From the NCBI RefSeq assembly GCF_900104345.1, contig NZ_FNJN01000007.1, positions 124,001-188,000 on the forward strand: a stretch of 64,000 bases of DNA, read 5' to 3'. Origin of the DNA: Microbacterium testaceum StLB037 (GTDB lineage: Bacteria > Actinomycetota > Actinomycetes > Actinomycetales > Microbacteriaceae). The position numbers were made by a program, and so were the translations under genes. The notes below the pieces were generated by a model. The model was not told where the DNA came from and ran no database searches. It saw only the letters and a program-made list of their open reading frames with translations. Shown piece after piece: positions 37,636 through 46,914 of this stretch. Each line of letters opens with the position of its first letter. The first letter of the stretch is position 1.

Positions 37636-38100
37636 GTGTTCCGCACGCCCCTGACCCTGTTTCGCACCCTCGCGATCGCCGAGGCGATCTCGTGGACGCT
37701 TCTGATCGGCGGGTTGATTCTTCGCGCCGTCGCCGACCTTCCCATCGCGGTGTCGATCGGGGGTGGCATCCACGGCTTCGTGTTCCTCGCCTACGGGGCC
37801 ACCGCCGTCCTCGTGGCGCTGAACCAGCGCTGGGGCCTCGGGCCGACCGCGCTCGCGGTGGTGAGCGCCGTCATCCCCTACGCCACGATCCCCACCGAGA
37901 TCTGGCTGCACCGCACCGGACGCCTCCGCGGGGCGTGGCGGCTAGACGACAGCGGCGACCCGCGCGATCGACGGCCGCTCGACCGGTTGCTGCGGGTCTT
38001 CCTCCGCCGGCCCTGGGCGCTCGCGCTGGTGCTCGTCACGGTGGTGGTGGTCGTGTTCGTCGTGCTTTTGGTCGTGGGTCCTCCCGGCGGCAAGGGCTGA
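37636..38100 (+). CDS. DUF3817 integral membrane protein
   Basis: The 154-residue protein has three N-terminal helices with the DUF3817 pattern (AIAEAISWTLLIGG ... GGGIHGFVFLAYG ... VIPYATIPTEIWL). A fourth helix lies near the C-terminus. The function is unknown. GTG 37636 is used because GAGGAGAGAC stands just before it. Confidence 0.87.
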   Translation: MFRTPLTLFRTLAIAEAISWTLLIGGLILRAVADLPIAVSIGGGIHGFVFLAYGATAVLVALNQRWGLGPTALAVVSAVIPYATIPTEIWLHRTGRLRGAWRLDDSGDPRDRRPLDRLLRVFLRRPWALALVLVTVVVVVFVVLLVVGPPGGKG

Positions 38101-38116
38101 CACCGCACGATGAGCC

Positions 38117-38686
38117 TCAGCGCACGAGGATGCGCACGCTCGCCGGAACGATGCGGCACGTGGCGGTAAAGGTCTCGACCGACCCGGAGAGGGTGGCCGT
38201 GGCGCGGCCCACCCCGAGGAAAGCGACCGTCCCGTCGTGCGCATGCACGCTGGGCGAGCGGTCGGAGAAGTGGCGCATCTCTCCGCCCGCGTGGCTTGCG
38301 AACGCGAGGTCGAGTTCGACGGCGACGATCGGTCCCGTCTCGGAACTCACCCGCCAGTCGATCGCGGCCAGCCCGCCGCCGCGACTCGTCATCGTCAGCG
38401 TCGCCGAGCCGCATTCCTCGCCGCCGACGAGCTCGGTGCGCAGGGGCTGCGACGCGGGCGTCGAGTCGGCGCCGCACAGACCGATGCCGTGCAGTCGGGC
38501 GTAGCCGCGACCGTTGTCCGTGATGCTCGAGCAGTCCGCGAGCAGGGGCGCCGTGAGGGCGTCGGACAGGGGATCGGCGCGCACGGTCGGCGACGCGGGG
38601 GCTCCGGCCGCCGACGCTCCCGTCGCGAGCACCGCCGCGAGGGCAGCGACGAGGGCGAGCAGCGGAGCAGCGGTTCGGATCCGCAC
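38117..38686 (-). CDS. secreted protein with signal peptide, unknown
   Basis: The 189-residue product starts with a classical signal peptide (RIRTAAPLLALVAALAAVLATGASA, cleavage after ASA). The mature part has four cysteines, likely two disulfides, and beta-rich segments. The start GTG 38686 is fixed by AAGGAGGTG. No domain family is recognised. Confidence 0.72.
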   Translation of the reverse strand: MRIRTAAPLLALVAALAAVLATGASAAGAPASPTVRADPLSDALTAPLLADCSSITDNGRGYARLHGIGLCGADSTPASQPLRTELVGGEECGSATLTMTSRGGGLAAIDWRVSSETGPIVAVELDLAFASHAGGEMRHFSDRSPSVHAHDGTVAFLGVGRATATLSGSVETFTATCRIVPASVRILVR

Positions 38687-38762
38687 GGCGCACCTCCTTG
38701 TCGACGTCAGACGGAATCTACGCCGGGAACAGCGCGCTCGCCACGGGTCGACGGCGGGCGGG

Positions 38763-39866
38763 TCAGCGTTTGGTCGACACCGTGACCGTGAACTTGCGGT
38801 CGCGAGCGACCTGACGGGTCGGGCCCACGAGTCGCTCGAGAGCGGGGCGGTACTGCAGCGACGAGTTCCACACGGTCCAGAGCTCACCGCCGGGGGCGAG
38901 CACCCGAGCCGCGTCGGCGAACATCCGGGGAGCGAGACCCTCGTTGATGGCGGATCCCGCGTGGAACGGCGGATTCAGCGCGATGAACGACGCCGTGGCA
39001 TCCGGCTGCCCCCTCAAGACGTCGTCGCGGACGACGCTCACGCGATCGGACACCCCGTTGGCCTCGGCGGTGGCCCGGGCGGACGCGACCGCGATCGCCG
39101 ATTGATCGCACGCGATGACCCGGAGGGAGGGATGCCGCGTCGCCAGGGCCGCGGCGACCACTCCCGTCCCGCACGCCAGGTCGATCGCCTCACCGCCGCG
39201 CGGCGACGGGAGGTGGGCGAGCAGCAGCCGCGTGCCGATGTCGATCGATGCGCCCGCGAAGGCGCCGCCGAAAGCGCGGACCGCGATGCCGTCGACCTCG
39301 GCGCTCTCGGGGACGGGCTCGGCGCCGTCGTGGGGCCCGCGCGCGACGAGGACCCGCGACTTCTGCCGCGCATGCGTGACGTCGAGCCGGGTGAAGAACC
39401 GTCGCAGCACGTCGTTCATCGACGGAGTCATGTGCTTCAGGCGACCGCCGGCGTACACGATGACCTCGGGGTGCGCATGAACGGCGATCAGCCCGGCGAT
39501 GTCCGAGAGAGCGTGGAGCGACCGGGGGAGCCGCAGGAGGACGACCCGCGCCCCGGTGAGAAGCGCGGTATCGAGCGGGTGCGAGACGAAGGACTCCTCG
39601 AGCCCGGTGTCGCGGGCGTTGAGCGCGAGGGCTTCCTCGCCCAGCAGTTCGTCTTGATGGACCCGGATGCCGCGACCTCCGGCATCCGCTGACGCCAGCG
39701 TGAGCGCCCCGTAGGAGTCGCCGATCACGACGAGCTCGTCATCGCCGACCTGGGCTCGGGCGTCCGCTGACTCGTCGAGGATCAGGCGGTCGGCGGCGTC
39801 GACCGCCAGGAGATCGGGGCCCTCGAGATCGGGGCGGCGACGCAGGGCGTCGAACGAGAAAGGCAC
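38763..39866 (-). CDS. rRNA guanine-N2 methyltransferase-like protein (RlmG/RsmC type)
   Basis: The 367-residue protein has a degenerate N-terminal methyltransferase domain and a C-terminal catalytic Rossmann domain. The latter carries the SAM motif IDLACGTGVVAAALA (about residue 225) and the catalytic LNPPFH (about 305), as in RlmG and RsmC that methylate guanine N2 in ribosomal RNA. The exact nucleotide cannot be assigned. GTG 39866 follows TAGCGT by 6 nt (leaderless). Confidence 0.85.
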   Translation of the reverse strand: MPFSFDALRRRPDLEGPDLLAVDAADRLILDESADARAQVGDDELVVIGDSYGALTLASADAGGRGIRVHQDELLGEEALALNARDTGLEESFVSHPLDTALLTGARVVLLRLPRSLHALSDIAGLIAVHAHPEVIVYAGGRLKHMTPSMNDVLRRFFTRLDVTHARQKSRVLVARGPHDGAEPVPESAEVDGIAVRAFGGAFAGASIDIGTRLLLAHLPSPRGGEAIDLACGTGVVAAALATRHPSLRVIACDQSAIAVASARATAEANGVSDRVSVVRDDVLRGQPDATASFIALNPPFHAGSAINEGLAPRMFADAARVLAPGGELWTVWNSSLQYRPALERLVGPTRQVARDRKFTVTVSTKR

Positions 39867-39919
39867 CGGTCCACGCTACCCGGGGGTGACGTGGGGCGGT
39901 GCCGATCCGAGTTGCGGGC

Positions 39920-40069
39920 TCAGCGGGTGCCGAAGTGGAACGGCAACGCCAGGGAGGCCGAGACGAGGATGATGCCGAGCGCGAAGAACAGCGCGGGGGC
40001 GGCAAGCGAGAACGAGATGCCGGTCAGCAGCATGCCGCCGACGAACAGGATGAGCGAGACGATGAACAT
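39920..40069 (-). CDS. 49-residue membrane protein
   Basis: A short frame beginning MFIVSLILFVGGMLLTG is preceded by GAAGGGATCCTC, a good ribosome site 7 nt before ATG 40069. It ends FHFGTR. Two hydrophobic helices with a short turn fill almost the whole protein. It lies between the EI24 gene and the methyltransferase gene, 24 bp after the former. Unknown function; such two-helix peptides are common in this group. Confidence 0.65.
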   Translation of the reverse strand: MFIVSLILFVGGMLLTGISFSLAAPALFFALGIILVSASLALPFHFGTR

Positions 40070-40093
40070 GAGGATCCCTTCGGTCGCTCCAGG

Positions 40094-40909
40094 CTATCGT
40101 GCCGAGTCCGCGCGCCGGTTCGCCGGCGGGGTGGGTTGCGCCGTCGCGGGAACGGCGTCGCGAACGGCGGGATGCGGCCGTGGCGTGACTCCCAGGGCGG
40201 CGTGCGCCCACAGCGTGCTGCCGGCGACGGCCGCGGGCATGACCGCGACCGCCCCCAGCGGCACGAGGAAGCACAACTGCGTCGCCACCCCGAACCCGAG
40301 GGCACGCGCGCGATGGGTGCGCAGCAGTTGGCGGCGCGCCTGTCTGTCGAGGCCACGCGCCGAGAGCGCACGCGAGGTGAGCTCGTCGGCCAGCAGCCAA
40401 CCGGTCAGGACCACGCCGGTGACGAAACCCAGGACGCCCCCGACGAAGGGGATGAGTCCGATGAGCCACGCGAGGGCGGCCGCCAGGATGCCGCGGAGGA
40501 TGAGCCGGACGCTGTCGCCGACGGCCCTCCAGAACCCGTACTCCGCGTCGGGGACCGTGCCGGTCGCGCTCCTCTCGGTCGCCCGCCAGATGCGGTCGTA
40601 GAAGGGCTCGCCCACGGCGAGGGTGACGGCCGTGAACGACACGATCACCACGAGGACCGCGGCGCCGAACGAGGCCACGCCGATCGCGGTGCGCAGGGCG
40701 CCGGCCCAGAACGGCATCCAGGCGTCGGCGAACGGCGTCCAGTCGTCGACGAGGCCCGGGAGGACGAGACCCCACGTCACGAGGGCGGCGCCGAAGACCA
40801 GACCGACCAGGGTTCCCGGAATGAGCCCGAGCGCCATCGCGCCGGGCGTCCGGCGCCATTGACCGAGGCCGCGTGCCAGCAGGGCCGCTCCGGCGAGGAA
40901 TTCGCGCAT
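40094..40909 (-). CDS. EI24 domain membrane protein (CysZ-like)
   Basis: This 271-residue protein has four to six helices and the EI24/CysZ family pattern (GLGQWRRTPGAMALGLIPG at the N-terminus, VGEPFYDRIW, and WLIGLIPFVGGVLGFVTG). CysZ members conduct sulfate; others are uncharacterised. ATG 40909 lies 6 nt after the -10 CAGAAT, and the PafBC-like 9-mer is in place upstream. Confidence 0.83.
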   Translation of the reverse strand: MREFLAGAALLARGLGQWRRTPGAMALGLIPGTLVGLVFGAALVTWGLVLPGLVDDWTPFADAWMPFWAGALRTAIGVASFGAAVLVVIVSFTAVTLAVGEPFYDRIWRATERSATGTVPDAEYGFWRAVGDSVRLILRGILAAALAWLIGLIPFVGGVLGFVTGVVLTGWLLADELTSRALSARGLDRQARRQLLRTHRARALGFGVATQLCFLVPLGAVAVMPAAVAGSTLWAHAALGVTPRPHPAVRDAVPATAQPTPPANRRADSAR

Positions 40910-40915
40910 GCCGGG

Positions 40916-40938
40916 ATTCTGGCAGACGCTTCCGACAT
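40916..40938 (-). promoter_or_regulatory. PafBC/RecA-NDp-like promoter of the EI24 gene
   Basis: Minus strand: ATGTCGGAA (40938-40930), N8, CAGAAT (40921-40916), then 6 nt to ATG 40909. It is back to back with the site at 40984. Confidence 0.6.
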
Positions 40939-40983
40939 CGGCGGAGGCGGTTGCGTCCGGTTCGCCGGCCCCGTCCTGTCGCG

Positions 40984-41006
40984 ATGTCGGAGAGGGATGC
41001 CAGGAT
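40984..41006 (+). promoter_or_regulatory. PafBC/RecA-NDp-like promoter of the gene at 41013
   Basis: ATGTCGGAG (40984-40992), N8, CAGGAT (41001-41006), then 6 nt to ATG 41013. Apart from two positions it is identical over 27 bp to the DNA-ligase promoter at 49789. Confidence 0.62.
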
Positions 41007-41012
41007 GCCGCT

Positions 41013-41843
41013 ATGCGCATCCGCACCACCTCGACGCAGCGCACCTACCGGTACGTGCGATTGGGCCTGATCGGCGCGACGGCCCTTCTGGCAATCGGGG
41101 TGGGGCTGGAACTGCCGAGCGGCGAGGGATTGCCGTCCGTCAGCGCGGCCTACTACACCCCCGCGGGTCCGATCTTCGTCGGCTCGTTGACCGCGATCGC
41201 CCTCGCGCTGCTCGCCCTGTCGGGTCGGAGCCTCGAGCAGGGCCTGCTCGACATCGCCGCGGTACTGGCCCTCGCGATCGCCTACGTGCCGACGACCGTC
41301 TCGTCGGGTGCCTGTCTCGACGCGGCGCGGTGCGTGCCGCCCGCGGTGCGGCCGACCGTGGCGAACAACGCCGTGGCGGTGGCATCCGTGGTCCTGCTCG
41401 GGGTGATCGCGGCGGCGATCCTCGCCCGGGTGCAGAGCACCGCGAGTGCCGGGGTGGCGGCGACGATCGGGGTGGTCGTCGTGATCGTCGCCGGAGGGGC
41501 GACGTGGGCGCTGATCGCGCCCGAGGCGTTCTTGGCGGGGGCGCACCAGATCGCGGCGGTCGCCTTCTTCGTGCTGATCGCAGCGGCGGCGGCGGTGGCG
41601 GCCTGGCGACCGCGGCGGACCGGGCGCCTTCGCCGCGGGGTGCGCATCGCGTATGCGACCGTGGCCGTCGGGATCGTGGTGACCCTCGTTCTGCTCCTGG
41701 TCGGCGTGATCTCGGGGCTCGAGCGCGCGGGTGTCCCGGTGGTGCTCGTGGGGGAGTCGGTGGCCCTGGCGCTCTTCGCGGTGTTCTGGCTCGTGCAGAC
41801 GGTGGAGCTGTGGAACGAGGCCGACCCGACGCTGCGGGAATAG
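41013..41843 (+). CDS. multi-pass membrane protein, unknown
   Basis: The 276-residue protein has about eight hydrophobic helices with short loops. A pair of cysteines lies in one extracytoplasmic loop (GACLDAARCVPP), probably a disulfide. No transporter or enzyme motif is recognised. ATG 41013 is fixed by the leaderless promoter. It lies 87 bp upstream of the Clp ATPase gene, separated by the HAIR operators. Confidence 0.7.
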   Translation: MRIRTTSTQRTYRYVRLGLIGATALLAIGVGLELPSGEGLPSVSAAYYTPAGPIFVGSLTAIALALLALSGRSLEQGLLDIAAVLALAIAYVPTTVSSGACLDAARCVPPAVRPTVANNAVAVASVVLLGVIAAAILARVQSTASAGVAATIGVVVVIVAGGATWALIAPEAFLAGAHQIAAVAFFVLIAAAAAVAAWRPRRTGRLRRGVRIAYATVAVGIVVTLVLLLVGVISGLERAGVPVVLVGESVALALFAVFWLVQTVELWNEADPTLRE

Positions 41844-41864
41844 ACCCGAGACCCCCGCGTTGAA

Positions 41865-41913
41865 CTTGATACGACGGCGCTCAAGAAGCAAACTTGAGCG
41901 AACCGCACTCACG
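41865..41913 (+). promoter_or_regulatory. tandem HAIR (HspR) operators over the clp promoter
   Basis: HAIR 1 (41865-41885) reads CTTGATA-N7-GCTCAAG and HAIR 2 (41893-41913) reads CTTGAGC-N7-ACTCACG, against the consensus CTTGAGT-N7-ACTCAAG. A promoter TTGATA (41866-41871), 17 nt, CAAACT (41889-41894) overlaps both, so HspR binding would block RNA polymerase. Heat-shock induction of the gene at 41931 is expected. Confidence 0.8.
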
Positions 41914-41930
41914 TATCTCAGGAGACGGAA

Positions 41931-44447
41931 TTGCCCGAAGACTTCACCCCCGGTGACGGCGCCCAGTCGTTCGACGAGTTCCTCGCCCGCTACCTCGCGG
42001 GCGAGCAGGCGCGCGCCGAGCGCTCCATCGACCTCAGCCGATTCCTCAGCGCCCGCACCCAGGATGCCCTCCAAGAGGCCGGCCGCTTCGCGCTCGGCCG
42101 CGGTCAGCGCGAGCTCGACGCCCTGCACGTGCTCCACGTCCTGGTCGGACGATCGCCCGCGAAAGAGGCCGTCGCCCGACTCGGCGCCGACCCAGCCGCC
42201 ATCGCCCGCGCGGCCGAGAGCCGCCTCCCCGCGGCGGCGACCCCCGCGAACGTCGACGGCGCCGTCGTCGCCGGCTCCGTGCAGCGCGCGCTCTTCCACG
42301 CCTTCCAGGTCGCGCGTGCCGCGGGCTCGACCTACGTCGACCCCGACCACCTCTTCTTCGCGCTCGTGCTCGCGCAGGATGCGCCCGCCGGGCAGATCCT
42401 CGCTCAAGCCGGCGTCACCGCCGAGGCCCTCACCCAGGGGGTGCGCGAGACCGTCATGGGCGGCGAGCAGGACGAGATGACCGGCGCGTCGGCATCCGTC
42501 ACCCCGAACCTCGACCGTTTCGGCATCGACCTCACCGCCCGCGCGGCGGCCGGCGAACTCGACCCGGTCATCGGTCGCTCCGACGAGATCGAGCAGACCA
42601 TCGAGATCCTCAGCCGTCGCACCAAGAACAACCCGGTGCTGATCGGCGAGGCCGGCGTCGGCAAGACCGCCGTCGTCGAGGGTCTCGCCCGCGCGATCGT
42701 CGCGAACGAGGTTCCCGAGCAGCTGCGCGAGACCCGCGTCGTCTCGCTCGACCTCGCCGCGATGCTCGCGGGCGCCCGCTACCGCGGCGACTTCGAAGAG
42801 CGCCTCACCCAGACGATGGACGAGATCGCGGCCTCCGACAAGCTCGTCGTCTTCATCGACGAGGTGCACACGCTCGTCGGCGCCGGTGGCAGTGGCGACG
42901 GATCGATGGACGCCGGCAACATCCTCAAGCCCCGCCTCGCCCGCGGCGACGTGCACCTGATCGGTGCGACGACCCTGCGCGAATATCGCACGATCGAGAA
43001 GGACCCCGCCCTCGAGCGGCGCCTGCAACCCGTGCGCGTGGGGGAGCCCTCGATCACGGATGCCGTGGAGATCCTGCGCGGACTCCGCTCGGCGTACGAG
43101 GAGCACCACGCCGTCACCTACACTGACGACGCCCTGCGCGCCGCGGTCGAGCTCAGCGACCGGTACCTGCCCGATCGCGTGCTGCCCGACAAGGCCATCG
43201 ACCTGATCGACCAGGCCGGGGCGCGACTACGCCTGCGCCTCGGTGTGGCGGTCGACACCTCGTCGCTGCTCGAGCGTCTCGCGACCCTCGAGGCCGACAA
43301 GAACGCCGCCGTCTCGGCCGAGCACTACGAAGAAGCCTCGCGCCTGCGCGACGAGATGGTCACCGTGCAGCAGCGACTCGACGAGGCGACCAGCGGCCCG
43401 CGCGCCGCCGCCGTCGTCGACGAGCCCGAGATCGCCGCGGTGATCAGCCGGGCCACCGGCATCCCCGTCGCACGCCTCACCGCCACCGAGCGGGGCCGCC
43501 TGGCCGACCTCGAGGCCGAGCTGCACGCTCGCGTGATCGGTCAGGACGACGCGGTCGCCGCCGTCGCCAAGGCCGTGCGTCGCAACCGCACGGGCATGGG
43601 CGACGAGAACCGCCCGGTCGGGTCGTTCCTGTTCCTCGGCCCCACCGGCGTCGGCAAGACCGAGCTGGCGAAGGCCCTGGCCGGGTCGCTCTTCGACGAC
43701 GACGGCGCCGTGATCCGCTTCGACATGAGCGAGTTCGGCGAGCGGCACACCGTGTCGCGTCTGATCGGCGCCCCTCCCGGATACGTCGGCTACGACGAGG
43801 CCGGCCAGCTCACGGAGCGCGTGCGCCGTAATCCCTACGCCGTCGTGCTGTTCGACGAGATCGAGAAGGCCCACCCCGATGTGTTCACCCTGCTGCTGCA
43901 GGTGCTCGACGACGGCCGCCTGACCGATGGCCAGGGCCGCACGGTCGACTTCCGGAACACCGTCATCGTGATGACGTCCAACCTGGGCGCCGAGTTCCTG
44001 GCATCCCGGTCGGGGGCCATCGGCTTCACCACCACGGGGCGCGAGTTCGCCGACGACGACCTGCGCGACCGCGTGATGGGCACGCTGCGCGAGGCGATGC
44101 GGCCGGAGTTCCTCAACCGCATCGACGACATCGTGCTGTTCCGCAAGCTCGAGAAGGGGCAGCTGCGCCAGATCGTGCGTCTGCTGCTGAACGCGACCTC
44201 GCGCCGGCTCGCCTCTCGCGAGGTCACGCTCGAGGTGACGGATGCCGCGATCGACCGTCTCGCCGAGGTCGGCTACGAGCCCGAGTACGGTGCGCGGCCG
44301 CTGCGCCGCGTCATCCAGCGCGAGGTCGACGACCGCATCGCCGACCTGTTCGTCTCGGGTGAGTTGAGCGATGGGCGAGCGGTGACGGTGGATGCCACTG
44401 CCGCGGGCTTCAGCGTCTCGGCCGCCGTGCAGGCGCTCGCCGCGTAG
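41931..44447 (+). CDS. ClpC/ClpB-type AAA+ chaperone ATPase
   Basis: The 838-residue protein has a Clp N-domain (about 25-165) and two AAA+ modules with Walker A GEAGVGKT (about 239-246) and GPTGVGKT (about 570-577). A UVR-like short middle motif ([15 protein letters not shown], about 462-476) is present. The short middle and UVR motif favour a ClpC-type unfoldase over ClpB, although I see no clear ClpP-binding loop. The start is TTG 41931 after AGGAGA. HspR control is usual for actinobacterial clpB, so the class assignment is not settled. Confidence 0.88.
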   Translation: MPEDFTPGDGAQSFDEFLARYLAGEQARAERSIDLSRFLSARTQDALQEAGRFALGRGQRELDALHVLHVLVGRSPAKEAVARLGADPAAIARAAESRLPAAATPANVDGAVVAGSVQRALFHAFQVARAAGSTYVDPDHLFFALVLAQDAPAGQILAQAGVTAEALTQGVRETVMGGEQDEMTGASASVTPNLDRFGIDLTARAAAGELDPVIGRSDEIEQTIEILSRRTKNNPVLIGEAGVGKTAVVEGLARAIVANEVPEQLRETRVVSLDLAAMLAGARYRGDFEERLTQTMDEIAASDKLVVFIDEVHTLVGAGGSGDGSMDAGNILKPRLARGDVHLIGATTLREYRTIEKDPALERRLQPVRVGEPSITDAVEILRGLRSAYEEHHAVTYTDDALRAAVELSDRYLPDRVLPDKAIDLIDQAGARLRLRLGVAVDTSSLLERLATLEADKNAAVSAEHYEEASRLRDEMVTVQQRLDEATSGPRAAAVVDEPEIAAVISRATGIPVARLTATERGRLADLEAELHARVIGQDDAVAAVAKAVRRNRTGMGDENRPVGSFLFLGPTGVGKTELAKALAGSLFDDDGAVIRFDMSEFGERHTVSRLIGAPPGYVGYDEAGQLTERVRRNPYAVVLFDEIEKAHPDVFTLLLQVLDDGRLTDGQGRTVDFRNTVIVMTSNLGAEFLASRSGAIGFTTTGREFADDDLRDRVMGTLREAMRPEFLNRIDDIVLFRKLEKGQLRQIVRLLLNATSRRLASREVTLEVTDAAIDRLAEVGYEPEYGARPLRRVIQREVDDRIADLFVSGELSDGRAVTVDATAAGFSVSAAVQALAA

Positions 44448-44458
44448 AACGATGAGAT

Positions 44459-44490
44459 GAACGCCCCGGGGCTTCGGCTCCGGGGCGTTC
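44459..44490 (+). terminator. hairpin terminator after the clp gene
   Basis: A perfect 11-bp stem (GAACGCCCCGG / CCGGGGCGTTC) with a 10-nt loop containing CTTCGG lies 11 nt after the stop. There is no long U-run. The interval from 44491 to 44653 shows no gene. Confidence 0.7.
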
Positions 44491-44653
44491 GCCGTGCGCG
44501 CGGACTGTTCGCCCTCGAGCGGACGCGCACGTGACGAGGACGTATACGTTCGGCGAGGACGCACCCGGTCGGCCGCGCTCTTCTGCGTCCTCGACGAACG
44601 AATGCGGTTTCGGCATGTGCAAGGACCTGCGACCCGCGTGCTGTCGCGCCCCG

Positions 44654-44676
44654 ATGTCCGAGGTTGGCGGCAGAGT
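44654..44676 (+). promoter_or_regulatory. PafBC/RecA-NDp-like promoter of the LLM oxidoreductase pair
   Basis: ATGTCCGAG (44654-44662), N8, CAGAGT (44671-44676), then 6 nt to ATG 44683. This is the only site of the nine with C instead of G/A at the sixth position. Confidence 0.5.
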
Positions 44677-44682
44677 AGAACC

Positions 44683-45564
44683 ATGAGTCGTATCGGCACG
44701 ATCTTCAGCCCGTACCCGCATCCGCCCGAGCAGCTGCGCGACGCCGCGCGCGCGGCCGAAGACGCCGGTGTCGAAGAACTCTGGCTCTGGGAGGACTGCT
44801 TCCGCTCCTCGGCCTGGGCCGCGGCCGCCGCGGCGCTCGCCGTGACGGATCATCTGCGCATCGGCGTCGGTATCGCCCCGCTTCCGCTGCGCAACATCGC
44901 CGCTTCGGCCATGGAGGTCGCCACGATCGAGCGCATGTTCCCCGGTCGCCTTCTTCCCGGCTTCGGTCACGGTGTGCAGGACTGGATGCGACAGGTCGGG
45001 GCGAAAGCCGCGTCTCCCTTGACGCTCATGCGTGAGCACCTGCCCGCGCTGCGTTCCCTGCTCGCGGGCGAGACCGTCACCACGGAGGGACGTTACGTGA
45101 GACTCCGCGACGTCTCCCTCGACTGGCCGCCCGCCCAGGCTCCCCTCGTCTATGCCGCCGCCGAAGGGCCCAAGACTCTGAGCCTCGCCGGCGCCGTGGC
45201 CGACGGGGTGGTGCTCGACAGTCGGCACACCGTCGCCGAGATCGCCACCGCCGTGCAGACCGTGCAGGCCGGGCGCGCAGAAGCCGGTCGAGAAGGCCGC
45301 GCCGACATCGTCGCGTACGTGCTGACCGCGTTCGGTCCCGATGCGCGAGAGCGCGCGACGGCGGTCATGTCCGATCGCGAGGACGCGACCGACCGCGTGC
45401 TCGCGGGATCGGTGGGCGAGGTCGCCGAGGGCGTTGCGCGCTTCCAAGCGGCGGGCGTCGACGACGTCGTGCTGCTGCCGACCGACGACGTCGATCTCGC
45501 CGCGTTCTTCTCGGCCGTCGGCCAGGTCGCTCAGGCTGTTCCCCACGCGGGAGGCGTGTCGTGA
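44683..45564 (+). CDS. LLM-class flavin-dependent oxidoreductase (first)
   Basis: The 293-residue TIM-barrel protein belongs to the bacterial luciferase-like family that uses FMN or F420. Signature parts are AARAAEDAGVEELWLWED, LRIGVGIAPLPLRN and FPGRLLPGFGHGVQDWM. The substrate is unknown. ATG 44683 is chosen for its leaderless promoter. It is translationally coupled to a second LLM gene, whose GTG overlaps its stop. Confidence 0.88.
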   Translation: MSRIGTIFSPYPHPPEQLRDAARAAEDAGVEELWLWEDCFRSSAWAAAAAALAVTDHLRIGVGIAPLPLRNIAASAMEVATIERMFPGRLLPGFGHGVQDWMRQVGAKAASPLTLMREHLPALRSLLAGETVTTEGRYVRLRDVSLDWPPAQAPLVYAAAEGPKTLSLAGAVADGVVLDSRHTVAEIATAVQTVQAGRAEAGREGRADIVAYVLTAFGPDARERATAVMSDREDATDRVLAGSVGEVAEGVARFQAAGVDDVVLLPTDDVDLAAFFSAVGQVAQAVPHAGGVS

Positions 45565-46337
45565 CGCGCGGAACCGTTTCGCTGGGTCTCGCCGGCTCCC
45601 TGGGCCCCGACGCCGTCGCCCGGATCGCCCCGGTCGTCGAGAGCGCCGGCTTCGACACGCTGTGGATCAACGACACCCCCGACGGCGACGCCCTGGCGGC
45701 GCTGGCGGCCGCAGCGCGCGTGACCGACCGGCTCCGTCTCGCGACCGGGGTCGTGCCCGTCGACCGCAGACCCGCCGAGGCGATCGCCGCCGACGTGGCA
45801 TCCCTGGCTCTTCCCCTCGACCGTCTCACGCTCGGCATCGGCTCGGGCATGGCCAAACAGGGGGCTCTCGCCCGGGTGACCGAGGCCGTCTCGGTGCTGC
45901 ACGAAGCCGGGGTGCCGCGCGTTCTCGTCGGGGCCTTGGGCCCCAAGATGCGACGAACGGGCGTCGAGCTCGCCGAGGGCGTCTTGCTCAACTGGGTGCC
46001 TCCGATCGAGGCCCGCAATCAGGCCGAGGTGCTGCACGCGACCGCGCCGGACGCGCACATCGCCGTCTACGTGCGCACGGCGATCGCCCCCGCGGCGCGC
46101 GAACGGCTCGAGGCGGAGACAGCCCGATACGCCTCGTTCCCGAATTACGCCGCGAACTTCGAGCGGATGGGGGTGGATGCCGCAGACACGACGATCCGCG
46201 ACGTCACCGAGCTGGGGGATGCTCTCGAGGCCTACACCGCGGCCGCCGACGAGGTCGTGCTGCGGGCGATCGTGGCGGAGGACACCGTCGAGGCGTATGT
46301 CGACTTCGCGAGGAGGACGGCGCCGTCGCCGCGCTGA
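45561..46337 (+). CDS. LLM-class flavin-dependent oxidoreductase (second, short)
   Basis: This 258-residue protein is a shorter member of the same family (PVVESAGFDTLWINDTP, LRLATGVVPVDRRP, LTLGIGSG). It lacks part of the insertion region of the first protein. GTG 45561 overlaps the previous stop (GTGA). The pair may form a heterodimer as in LuxA/LuxB, or two enzymes of one pathway (inference). Confidence 0.85.
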   Translation: MTRGTVSLGLAGSLGPDAVARIAPVVESAGFDTLWINDTPDGDALAALAAAARVTDRLRLATGVVPVDRRPAEAIAADVASLALPLDRLTLGIGSGMAKQGALARVTEAVSVLHEAGVPRVLVGALGPKMRRTGVELAEGVLLNWVPPIEARNQAEVLHATAPDAHIAVYVRTAIAPAARERLEAETARYASFPNYAANFERMGVDAADTTIRDVTELGDALEAYTAAADEVVLRAIVAEDTVEAYVDFARRTAPSPR

Positions 46338-46359
46338 GCATGACCCGCGATCGACGCGG

Positions 46360-46851
46360 TCAGCGCACCAGGCGCACCGTGCGGGGGATCGGGCCGAACG
46401 ACGACTCCGCGCCGTCGGGACGGAACCCGTTGCGGAGATAGAACGCGTGAGCGCGCGGGTTGTCCGCCGCGACCCACAGCGACGCGGGCCGGTCCCCGAG
46501 GACCGCGTCGAGCAGCGCCTGGCCCGCTCCGCTCCCGTGCGAGGACTCGACGGCGTAGAGCATCTGCAGTTCCTCGGGGCGGACCGCGTCCGCCCCCGGG
46601 GTGAGGTGCGTCGCGGCGAAGCCCACGATGGACCCGTCGGCGTCGGCGACGACGACGTTCAGCTCCTCTTCCTCGAGTGAGGAACGCCACATCCCGATCC
46701 GGCGCCCGACATCGAACCACGGGTTCGTGTCGGGATCGTCGACGAACCGTCCGTAGGTCTCGCGCCACGACTGGGCGTGCACGGTCGCGATCGCGACCGC
46801 GTCGGCCGGGATCGCGGGTCGGATCCGGAGGGTCGCGCGCGATCGTTCCAT
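46360..46851 (-). CDS. GNAT family N-acetyltransferase
   Basis: The 163-residue protein has the GNAT fold with the acetyl-CoA motif in LYAVESSHGSGAGQALLDAV, the strand IVGFAATH before it and the final AHAFYLRNGFRPDG. The acceptor is unknown. ATG 46851 follows TAGACT by 6 nt (leaderless). Confidence 0.9.
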   Translation of the reverse strand: MERSRATLRIRPAIPADAVAIATVHAQSWRETYGRFVDDPDTNPWFDVGRRIGMWRSSLEEEELNVVVADADGSIVGFAATHLTPGADAVRPEELQMLYAVESSHGSGAGQALLDAVLGDRPASLWVAADNPRAHAFYLRNGFRPDGAESSFGPIPRTVRLVR

Positions 46852-46914
46852 GACGCGAGTCTAGGAACACGGCCCGATGGGGTCCGCGCGAGGCGCGCTG
46901 GATAGTCTCCCCTC

